Shown here: one piece after another, positions 42,801-54,800 of the stretch
How the letters are laid out: each line of letters starts with the position of its first letter
Position numbering within the stretch: position 1 is the stretch's first letter
Assembly: GCA_030386875.1 (NCBI GenBank)
Contig: CM059569.1
Location: forward strand, 48,833,842 to 48,897,841
Length of the DNA: 64,000 nucleotides
Direction of reading: 5' to 3'
Source of the DNA: Morinoia aosen
Taxonomy: Eukaryota; Arthropoda; Malacostraca; Amphipoda; Talitridae
Notes under the pieces: generated by a model
Told to the model about the DNA's origin: nothing
The model's input: only the letters and a program-made list of their open reading frames with translations
The model's database searches: none
Position numbers and translations under genes: made by a program

Positions 42801-45800
42801 ATTTGCAGACGATCGCCATGGCAGCTTGATCTGCTTGTTGCATGTTCCTTGGACTTCCTGTAAATGTGGAGGGCAAAATGACTGGAACACCTGGCTCTTG
42901 ATGATCATTCTGTCTACCTAGGTGATCCATGAGACCCGAATACAGTGTCACTCTTAATTGTGCTTGACTATTTTTAATGAAGTTCAAACGGCAACCCTCC
43001 ACTTTCACATAGGCGTCAACAATGTATCGTTGCAGTATTTTTCCGCATCGATGTAAAGCACTGAAGTCATCTCTGATTGCCAGACGGTACGAGTAAAACT
43101 GTTACATGGTGACTTTGTTGCGAACACGCGTTTGGCGATGTTCCACATGAGGCATATCTATATGCCATCCAGGTTCTCCTTTTGGAAAGAAAAAAGAATA
43201 AACCATGGGAGCAAGATGGCAAGATATGTAAAAAATCCTCTGCCTCTGTAGACCTATAGGATAAACAACAATATCACGGTACATTGGAAGCACGCCATCA
43301 TCACCAACGAATATGGCTGGGTTGTTGTATCTTCGTCTGTCAGGGCCAGGGATGAACTGCATGGTTACCTATCTTTGTGGCATGTTCTCAATTACAGCTC
43401 TCTCATGCTCATGTTGTTCAATAGCTTTCATTGTGGTATGCTGCTGCATAAGGATTATTGTTCATCGCCTCATTTACCATTAAAAAAACAGATATTAAGC
43501 AGTTAGCATTTTCGTGAGCATTTGCTCTAATTTGTATGGCTTCATTAGTTTCTAAGATGTAGAGCTGGCCGTATCTTCTCTCTTCAGAGCCATCTTCATA
43601 GAGGTGGCTTGCGTAGTGGTAAGTTTGACCTTGCAAACGGAAACAATACGGTCCACGTCCTGGAGGAGGTCTAATATTCGCACCAAAAGATGCAAAAGCA
43701 AATGCAGAATTATAGTTTCTTATATTCTGTCTAAAATTAGAACCCTGTGCATCGTCGGCATCAAAGAGTTATCTCAAATTTTCGGGGTATTTCTTTAAGG
43801 GGGTCCTCCGGGGCCCCTTTTCTCTCCGATGGTCATTTTTCATTTTATTGCTGGAAAAGAACCCATAGGTGGTGGACTATTCGGTCCTAAAATTTTATGG
43901 CGCTACGGACAATAGATCCCCTCCCCCAGGGTACCAAAGGGTACCAAAATCTTAAATTTTCGAGCCCATTTCGACCCCATATAAAAAGAAAACAAAATAA
44001 GAAATGTAAAATTTGCGAATGTGCTTTTGTTAGATATGTTCCAAGGATTCTAAAACTGTCTTTGTTTTTGGTCTAGCACAAAAACTCAATGAGTTCTATT
44101 CGTTTGAAATATCAATGCCAGTGGACTAACAACCAATATGTCAATTTTTTTCAAAAACTAAGGCCTGAATCAAAAAATGTACATAGGAAGTTGTGTTTTT
44201 TTTCAAAAGTTACATATAATAGTCAAATTTCATAAGAATCTAATTGAATACAAAAAATTTCATAAATTTTATGAACTTAGAAACAAATTTTAATTTTTTT
44301 CTTTTTTGTAAGTTACAATTCACAGTGTGAATATGATGTTATGCATGGAGATTATCGAAATAAAAATGAAAACTGCATTCAATTACATAAATTTTTCATT
44401 ATATCACACTAAAACAAAAAATTTAATTTTTGGCCTATACTGTAAAGTCACTTATTCTCAAAATTCAAAAGAATAGAAGTCATTTAGTTTTTATGCTAGG
44501 AAGAAAACAAAGACAGTTTTGGAATCCTTGGAACATTTCTCGCAAAGTTATATTCCCACTTTTTCCATTTTTATATATGAATTTTTTTTATAATAGTTCA
44601 AATCTAAAAATTTTGTTTTTCTCTGATATATTGGTAAATTTTCGCATATAAAAAAATAAAAAATGCAAAATCCCTGAATATATCTTTCTTAGAAATCTTC
44701 CAAGGATTCCAAAACTGTCTTTGAATTTGTTCTAGCATAAAAACTCAATGACTTCTATTCTTTTGAAATAGGTATAAAAATGACCCAAAAACCTGTTATT
44801 TCAAATTTTTCGGAAAAACTAAGGCCTAAATCAAAAAATTTCATGAGTTAAAATATGTTTGTCTTGCAAAACTACATATACTGGCAAAATTTCAGACCAA
44901 TCGGACGAAAAATTTTTTTTCCGGAGGACTCCTTAAGGAAGGGGGTGAAACTTTTTCATTCTAACAATGGTTTGTTCTTTCATGGTCTCTGTTTCTCATG
45001 GTTTGAAGATAAAATTCTCGCTCCTCCTGACTCATATTTATCCTTCACTGTTACATTCGTAGTCTGCTTCCATCACGAATTGCTTGCCTTTCGTCTTCTC
45101 GCAAGCGCTATCGTCTCCTTCGCTGTCGCTCTCTAGCTACTTCTCTTTGTTGTCTTATTCTCTGCTGCATTGTTTTAGATCAGGGGTGGACAAAATTTTA
45201 GGTGCTATTAAGGGCCATGTTCACAAATTCGCAATTTCATAGGGGCGCATAGTACAGGTTTGGACATAAGTAAGGTATTGTCAGCAGCACTGATACGCCA
45301 GCAACACTTGAAATTTCAAAAACATTAAAAATTGAAAAAATTCAAAACATTCAAAAAACTGCAGCAGCTCGTAAAATAAAAGTGAAATGTTTTTTAAAAA
45401 ATAAAAAAAAACGGAAAAAATAAGGAATAAAAAAATTAACCGAAAAGTATAAAAAAATCAAAAAATTCACATGATAAAAAAATGAAAAATAAAAAAATTA
45501 ACCAAAATTTATAAAAAATATAAAATCGAATAAATAACATACATTCAAAGAATTGCAGCAACTCGTAAAATTACAAAAAAAACATTTATTAAAAAAGATA
45601 TATATAAAAAATAAACCAAAGATTATGAAAATAAAATAATAAAAAGTTTGAATAAATAAAAAATAATACAATAGAAAATAAAAACTTAAAAATAATAAAT
45701 GAAAAACAAAATAAAAAAATGAAATGAATTTTAAAAAATCATTCTCCCTCTCTCCCTGTCTCTCTCTCTCTCCCGCTAATGTAACGCGATCCGACGCGAG

Positions 45801-48800
45801 CCAACCCGTATCATAGATACCGCAAAGATGTTGAAGAGCGTGACGCACAGGTTAGCGTATTAATATATAGATTGATGTTTATGGAAGAAGTGTGTCATGG
45901 GTGCTGGGACACCCTTCCTGGATAAGACATCTTGAAGCCTCAGTATGTAAAATCTGAGTGTATTTGAGTATAAAATGCACAAGTATGACTTGACTTGATG
46001 TCTGATTGAAGCTGCACTACTCAAGAATAAACAGGAAAGACAAAATCATTTGTAATTATTCTGCGTAAAAATTATACTTAACGGTTATTTACCCGACACA
46101 GAATAACACATGTTTCTTAATAGGTTCTCAGGGACAATAGACCGTATTCAGTCGATGGAAAAAATAACAGGTTGCATAAATTCTATCGGACTCCAAGCCC
46201 AAGATTTTAACTTCGAAAAATAAAATTTTTTGGTGGAGAAGTTTTTCTTTCAGAGAAAAGGATACACAGCATCACTGTTGTAGTTTAGTTTATGTCTTAC
46301 ATGTACTTGCTGCATCGTATCATGATGCAATGATGTCTCATTTATGATGCAATACTTGATGGATCACTAACCACGATTTGATTAGATTAGATAAGTTAAT
46401 TTGAGCCTCCCAACCACGGTTCCTTAACAACGATTCAATGTATCTCTTCTTCCCTGACGCTGAAACTTTAAATCTCTAAGAAATTAGTTTTTTGCAGTCA
46501 AAGCCTTGTATGTCTTTTCTAGTGGAATTGAACACGCTGCCTGCGTTTTAGTACACATGTGTACCACTAGGTAAATTGCTCATTTGCCTACTGTAATCAA
46601 TGAATAGTATTTAAATTATTTCACTATTTTAATTTAAATTAGATTATGGCGTGCGAGTAAAATTTTTATCATGCAAATATATGTTTCCCATTTCTTAGAA
46701 GGATAAAAACATAATCACGCAGAAAAGACGGCTTGCCAATTCTGCTACTGTTAACCTAGCCAAACCTACGTAGCAACCCATCAAACTCAGTGAATGTGTT
46801 AATGATGTGTTAAAGTTGAGTTGTGCATGATGTATGGCATCACCTGGAAACCCTCTGGGGCCGGAGTCTCCAGGGGGCCCCGGCGGTCCATCTGGGCCTG
46901 GTGGACCTGCTGAGAAGCTGTACAGCCGCACTGCTGTGCTCAGGGCCACCAGCTGTGTCAGTAACGTGCAAACGTCCAGGATTAATACTTATGATACTGT
47001 CGCTTTAACGTTTCAAATTTATTTTGTCTTCAATTTATGTTAACTAAAGCCTAACTTATCTATTGTAACCAATCCCATTCTGGCGTCATCTAAGCTGAAT
47101 TTATCTGCTAAGATTTAAGTAAGGAGAAGGAAGCAGGGATCACTAGACGCGTCACCTGATCTCAGGTTGACTAAAGTACTTACTTTCTCTTCGAGTTCCT
47201 TGACCTTATCTTTCAGTTGGCCGACCGTCTCGCAGGAGGCGGTGCAGCGCTGCGGGCCGTCGCTCCTGTACCGCCGGCGGGCTTCTTCATAAGTGAACTC
47301 TGGAGACCGACCAGCGAAATGAGTGGCATGATCCATTCGGCACTTTGTGTAATTTTAAATTTAGTGGGACGGTCCATTCGGCATTTAGGGAAATTTGAAA
47401 TATAGTGGGACGGTCCATTCGGCATTTAGTGAAATTTGAAATTTAGTGGTGCTGTCCATTCGGCATTTAGTGAAATTTGAAATTTAGTGGGACGGTCCAT
47501 TCGGCATTTAGTGAAATTTGAAATTTAGTGGTGCGGTCAATACGGTACACAGTACATACATGCATACATACATATACCGGGCTTATCCTCCCTATGGGAG
47601 GGTAGCCGACAGCAGGCCACAATCACCACACTTAGTCACTAGGAGGCGAGAGAGGCAGCACTGGCCGCACCTGAACTGCCAGGATCAGCAGCAGCCCAGC
47701 ACAACCACCTTCCACAGTCAGGCCCGACAGCCACAGCTGGTTTACCCCGACCGCTTCATTGAGTGCAGCCCCTCTCCCCGCACATGACAGGTCAACCCCA
47801 TCACACGCGGGCAGCTTCCAGTAACGCGTCAAAAAATAAAATTACCTCCTTATACACTGCCCCCACTCACTTCTGTCCGCAGCCACCCCTCTCGCCACGT
47901 CCACAGTCAGACCCCTCTCATACAAAGCACGTCGCACCCCATCCATCCAACTCATCAGTGGTCTACCTCGCGCTCGAAGACCACTCACTTCCGACATATA
48001 TATCTTTTTCACCGGCCGCTCAACATTCATTCTTTCAACATGCCCAAACCATCCAAGCACTCTTTCATCCACTCGCCTGCTCAACTTTTTGATAACACCC
48101 GTCTGCCCCCTAACCAACTCATTCCTGATCCTATCTCTTCTAGTTACTCCATACATGCTCCTCAAACACTTCATCTCAAACACATCCAACTTCCTCCTCT
48201 CAGCTGCTCTCAACCCCCAGGACTCTGCTCCATACAACAAAACTGGCACAATCAAACTTTCATACAGTCCCCTCTTAGCATTCATACTCAAACTCCTGCA
48301 TTCAAAAACTTTCCTCATTGCACCCAATGTCTTACAACCTTCACTCACTCGATGCTTCACTTCTACTTCCATACTATCCTTAACAGTCACATCCGACCCG
48401 AGGTACCTAAAATGCTCTACCTCCTCTAAAACTTCCCCATTCAACCTCACATCCAAAGTTCCAAACACTCCACCTCTTGAACATCTCATCACCTTACTTT
48501 TATTCACATTTACCCTCAATTTCCGCCTTTCGCACACTCTACCAAACTCTGCAACCAGTCTCCTCAGTTTTTCCTCTGAATCAGCCACAAGCGCTGTATC
48601 ATCTGCAAACAACAGCTGACACACTTCCCAATACAAACCATTTCATCCCATCAACTGCGCACCTTTTCCCAACACTCTGGCATTCACTTCTCTCACCACA
48701 CCATCCATAAACAAATTAAACAACCACGGCAACATCACACATCCCACGGTACACAGTGAAATTTAAAATTTAGTGATACGACCCATCCAGTATTTCCTGA

Positions 48801-51800
48801 GCAATTGCAGTGGCTTGAAATTTAGTGGTACGATCCATTCGCCATTTCCACTTGCCATTGCAATAAGTGGAAGCACCTGTCAGCGTGGCGCCAGAAGCAG
48901 GTGCAGAGAACTGGACAAGAGACAACTGGACATTTACTATCCCCGGCACTTGAAGAACTTTCCTCAAATATTGAATTACGAGTGTACCTCATTGTCACGT
49001 TTGGTTTTGTGTGGTAATTTATATTTTCCATGAATCTTGCGCCCATCACGTGGCCGCTTCCTGAGTTATAAAGATTTTCTAAGTGACAGATCGCCTTTAG
49101 ATCCTGCATGATGGAAAATATTATTAACAGTATCATATGATAGACAAACTCAACCGAGAAATCTCCTAAAATGGATTTAAAATTAAATGGATTGATGTAA
49201 ACCTAAATGGATTAATCTAAACCTAAATTGGTTAATCCAAACCTAAATGGATTGATGTAAACCTAAATGGATTAATCTAAACCTGAATTGATAAATCCAA
49301 ACCTAAATGGAAAAATCACTTGAGAATCGCCCCATGAATCTCACCCTCGTCTACTTCATCCTCGCTCTCGTCGTCCTCAAAGAGCTGCAAGTTCCTCATG
49401 GCAGGCAGAGCGTGTGAGGGCTCTGCCGGGCTGCTCTCCTGGAGCTTCGGGGAGATCAGCTCGCAGGTGGCGTTGTCCGCCAGCAGCGTGTACCCTGGTT
49501 ATTGTGGGGTTGTTATCCACTCTAGTGCACGAATATTTCATTGTGTGAGGTTGTTATCAACTCTAATGCACGAATATTTCATTGTGGGGGTTGTTATCCA
49601 CTCTAGTAAACGAATATTTCATTGTGTGGGGTTGTTGTCAATTCTATTACATGAATATTTAACCCCACTATCATTGTGTTGGATTGTTATCAACCCTAGT
49701 ACACGGTATTGCTCCCGGTTGTGTTGGGTTGTAATGAACTCTAGTAAACGTATATTTGATTGTGTTGGATTACTGTCAACTCGCGAATATTTGTAATTGA
49801 TACCTATCCACGCTATGAAGTAACTGGTACATAGGTTACGCGATAGCTAGTTTTAATGTTAAGAAATGAGCAGTGTCTTTGTTACGAAATAACTGGAATC
49901 TATGTTACGAATATCTGATATCTTTATCTTGATGTTATTGATATGAGTTTTGAATCATTATAACTGACGAGTTTTTGTGTGAGAGACCAGCACTGCGCGA
50001 TGCGAGCAAAGATGCTGTGAGGCACCCACCTGGTCTGCAGGAACACACGTGGCCGCCCTTGGTGTTGATGCAGGCGTGGTCGCACCCGCCGTTGGTCGTG
50101 TCGCACTCGTCCACATCTGCAAGGTGTGAGTACGCTGCTTACTCTTCGTTTCTAAGCTCCTTGAAATTAACTGTACTGTTGCTGTTTCTCTTCGCCTCTA
50201 AGTTTCTACGTTTCCTGTATACTATTCGTTTCTGCGTTCCTTTTTGAAATTAACTGTACTGTCACTGTTCGTCTACACGTCTCTACGTTTCCTGTATACT
50301 GTTCGTTTCTACGTTCCTTGAAATTAACTGTACTGTTACTGTTCATCTCTATGTTTTCTGTCTACTGCTCATCTCTACGTTCCTACGTTCCTCGCTGTTC
50401 CTTGAAGTTAAACGGTACCGTGGGAAATGAAGCACTGCTCTAATATTAGGATATATTGTTTCTGATTGTTCATGTTTTCACTACTTTTTCCAAACAATGT
50501 AATACTTAATTCTACTAGAGCTTAGGCATTTGTTTGATGGGAGCGAAGACGTTAAGTAATGAATGTGTACTAGTGCTCACAGTGGCTGCAGAAACGAGCA
50601 CTTTGCATGAAACTAAAATGCTTGATGTACAGTAGCCCCAAAAGCATTTCTTGGGGTGATGGTAAAAGACAGCGAGATGAGTGTTTGATGCATCTTGATG
50701 GACAATATTTTTTGAATGACACTAGCTAAACGTTAGGTGAAAGTGCCCGTATATGATATATACTAATGTCCAATATCTTTTTATGGCCGATGACGGGAAA
50801 ATAATTGCGCTCAGCGTAGGGACGCCGGCATGGCAACTTGCGCATGGATTGTTTTGGTGCATGAGGCGACTGGATACCCTGGGAATTATTAAGAGAAGAA
50901 TACATATGATTTGTTCTCTATATTGGAGCGGTGTTTTCTGCAACTTTGTTACGGCTGGAGGTTGAGGTTTGCTACTGGCAAGAGCAACTTGGTTTGACAG
51001 TTACGTATAGGAGAAAAAGTGGTAAAATTAGAAAGTTGGTTAAAGGTAAAAAATACACCAGTGTATACATACATGCAAATCAGGTGAGTAAGGCCTTTTT
51101 ATTTTACACCCTCTCAGTATCCTTTTTTTTCTTATGCATTCCTTACAAACTATTAATGGAAAATGAGAGAAGATCTTAGAAGAAGGTGTTTTCGACTCGC
51201 GTTCTTTTTCCTCCTGTTAACTGCATTTAACTACAGCATTATAGCAGTAGCTGGGATTGGGACTAGGGTATTTCACCCCAACACTCGATAGTAGAACCCT
51301 GTGGTAAAACCCAGTTCGATTTGAGTAATTTCCTTAACACGTTCACAGAGTTTCCGCAGATGTTAACGGTTGGTTTGGCTAGATTGTAAGCAGCAGAATT
51401 TGGGAATCAACTTTACAGCTCGAATACGTTTTCCTCCTTCTTAAGAAATATGAAAAATATAATTGCACAATAACATTTCACCTCGTATGATAACAGCTAT
51501 ATTTTCAAAAAAGTCGCGAAACAGATGAAGTGTCATTCATCTATATGGATACGTGAATGAGCAATGTACCTATAGGCACACAAATGGCCCAATACGTTGG
51601 GAACGTGTTTAATGAACAGCGACCAATGGCTCATAATCACCTATACAAACCGGCGAAATGCCTCTCCTGTGGTTCTCTGGGCTGAACTGGTACCCGGAGT
51701 GGCAGGTGCAGATCACGCGTCCGAAGTACACCGAGCATTTCTGCTCGCACAAGTTCTGGGAACACGGATCCACCGCCTCAGGGAGACACCTGCTCAGGGA

Positions 51801-54800
51801 ATGTGTTAGTGAAAATTTCCTTTCCATCTCGCACTTACCAGTTTAGCAGCGGAAAATTTCCAAAGTTTGAAGGTGACGATATAATTTTGTTTACTTAATT
51901 TACGATTTTTGAGGGAGGAAGAACTATTTGCAGATTTTGGCTACCATCCTGACATTCATTTCAAAGTTTTTTTTATAGTTTTCTGCACATTCACAAATAT
52001 CACCACGAGTACCAACATGCATAGGCTACATTCCTACTATTCTGATGAGATTTGAACGATCATTTCAGCCTATTAAAATTTTAGTTCGATGATTTTTCAT
52101 TCTATCGTGCACATTCACAAATGTCACCACCGCTTCAAGATGCTTAGGCTTCCTATTCTTCTAATCTAATGATATGGAACTACCATTTCTTCTAATCCTA
52201 TTCTTCTAATCTGATGATATTGGAACTACCATTTCAATCACCTACATACTTAGTTTAATGATTCATCGTAATTTTCTGCACATTCTCGGCTGTCACAGAA
52301 GAGGTGTTGGCTCACCTGCCCGCCACAAAGTTGTACCCCTGACAGCAGTGGCGACGGAAGCAGTCCACCCACTTCTTCTTCACCTGACACTTGTACTTGG
52401 TGGTGATCACGTTGCCGCTCGGGCACTCCAAGGTGTCTGACCTTGGCAGTAAATATGGAAGTTAATCCTCGTTTGTGGTATACATTAGTTTTTTGGTGGT
52501 AAAAAAGGTTTTCACTGCAAAACGGGTAAATGCGTGATGGAAATATTCACCAACACGTTCCCTAAGCAGGTGTCTCCCTGAGGCGGTGGATCCGTGTTCC
52601 CTTTTCTCTACCTTCCCTTTCCTTTCTCCTCTGTGAAGGTATTCCTAGGAGGAAAGTAGCTCTGAACGGTTTAATCATATCATCACACCGATGCCCATTA
52701 ACATAGAAGTAGCTCCGAAGTTTATCGTATCATCACACCGATGCCCATTGACATAGAAGTAGCTCCGAATTTTATCATATCGTCACATGTTGCACCGATG
52801 CCCATTAACATGGAAGTAGCTCCGAATTTTATCATACCCTTACAAAAACGACCCATTAGCTTCAAAATTTCATGTTCAATAGAAGATAGTCAAACCAATG
52901 TTATGGAAGTAGCTACGATTTTTATGATCTCTCCGTAATAACCATCCACTAGCTCTAGAATTTCATATTCAATAGCAGAAACTAAATACGACCGAGCGAC
53001 AACTCTGGTCCCGGCGAAGCCCTGTGTCGTTTACAGCGAGCCTCGCATGTGCTTTATGTAATCACATCATCATGGATGCGGTTAAAGTCAACAGAACTGC
53101 AGATTTCGTTCGAGAGCATTTTTGTCATCAGCCAATTTCTTTTCTCCCTCTGTTTTTAACGCTGAAAAGTATTTAACTGCTACAGGATGCCCGGTAGTAA
53201 GGCAATAAGTGTGAAAAATGGCAGCATTTGCGGGACTTCAACGACATAGTATAAGGAAAAGAGCATGAATTATTGTGTATTTATTCTAAATATGAATTCC
53301 ACTCAGAATGTGACACTCTACTCAGAACTTAAAGTCTTCATACCTGGTGACCGCTCGAATTTCTCCTAGAAGGAAAGACCCTTCATCCATAGACGAATTT
53401 CCGAGAGCGTAAAATGCGCTGCCTGAGACCACATAGCCTTCTCGTCCGTAGGAGTTGAATCCTCTTTCAGCCCGATCATAAATCTCATCATGAAGATTAT
53501 CCCTGCCGTAAATGTTAACATCACGCAGTGGGAGATCAAAATTCTCAGAGGCAGAGCGCATTGAAGTGGTAGACTTTTCGCGCGCTGGATCGGCTTCAGT
53601 CGCTCGTGGTCCCTGCTTAGTTGCTCCGATGTGGGAGTAGAACTTGGGTAAACGAGAAAGCGAAGGCTGCTGGAGAGCTCCTGCGGGATTGTGGTGAGAT
53701 AAGAAAAAGGAAGAAAAACAGTATATTTCTAATGAAGAAGGTACAAATACCATCATGGGTATATAAAATGTCTCAACATATATATCCTTAGCTTATATAC
53801 ATACATGGGTGTAGTAATAATCTTGTTAATAATAGAAACAAATGATTGAGAGAATTGCATGGAAAAATGCATTCACTTCGTTGCGTAATCTATGTTTGAT
53901 AACACATATAAATACAAGATGAAAAAGTATATATAGTGCTCGCCATAGCCATGTGGCTAGAGGTTCTGCCGCCGTGCGGCAGAGACACGGGTTCGAAACT
54001 CGGCGCTGGCTGTGGCGATTTTCTCTGTTGGGTATAGAAGAAAAATTCCAAGCACAATACCCCACTCTACCCAGGTGTCTGAAATGGGTACCGGTCTTGA
54101 CCGGGGGAAACCGTCATGGCGTCCTGGCGTTAGTTATAAGGCATTTGAAAATCCAATGTACAAGGTGATATGTATCAGGCTTGATTGGAAATAAAGCATC
54201 CGTAGATGCCTTCATTATTATATTATTATTATTATATACCAGTGACGCTGTAAGATGTGAGGCAGGCCCATGGCAGCACGAGGACCCCCAAGCACCAGCC
54301 CGGCGATCTGTAAAGTTATGGAAGACGCTAAATTGGTATAGTCGAAGTCTAGACGTTTTTATATGTAGATCATTCCATTTATATTGGTATTTTGTTTGCT
54401 TACAGTATAGGAGAGATCCCCTATAAATCTCGTATCCATCATTTCCGTTTTCTGCAATGCCGCAGAAGTTTACTCGCTCCAGCCAAGCTCCGCCCACGTG
54501 CGGGGTGGGCTCGAGCACCATCTTATATACAAAGCGTAACGCTCTGCCTTCGTTACGCGAATAAAATAAAACTCTAATATTGCAAAGGCAAGGTGACATT
54601 TATTTATTTAAGGGGTTTGTAACAGCTTGTAATTTCATACTAAGCCATGCAGCTCGAAATAGTTTGAAAAAAGTGAAATCCAACGTGATTATATCGAGAG
54701 TACAAAAACAGTAGCTAACATTGAAACGGTAACTGGTAATTCTCTTTAAAGTTCAACGTGTTAGGCCTCTGCTTTCCAAGTTACATCTTCCCTCAGCAAT

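Larger units (their letters stand above)
39571..45871 (-). mobile_element. Helitron, ~6.3 kb, both termini recognisable
   Basis: Minus strand starts TCTATATATTAATACGC after an A (45871) and ends with the hairpin CCGTGGAATTTCCACGG, then GTCCTGCTAG before a T (39571). These are canonical Helitron ends. Inside: an Arg/Gln-rich N-terminal segment (~45180-45000), a nested hairpin-module repeat (43800-44940), then Rep and Pif1-type helicase remnants (43710-40110). It fills most of intron 9 of the CCBE1-like gene, in the gene's orientation. Confidence 0.9.

Noticed and set aside
45498-45848. 116-aa Phe/Tyr-rich membrane-like protein
   Set aside because: Low-complexity AT-rich DNA inside the Helitron gives Phe/Tyr/Ile runs on this strand.
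48040-48619. Two plus-strand Ser/Pro/Thr-rich frames
   Set aside because: Antisense of the LINE reverse transcriptase open on the minus strand.
54114-54599. 161-aa minus-strand frame as alternative first exon of the CCBE1-like gene
   Set aside because: It runs through the exon 2 acceptor in the wrong frame and into the SINE; the 8-nt exon at 56531-56538 gives a proper signal peptide and phase.
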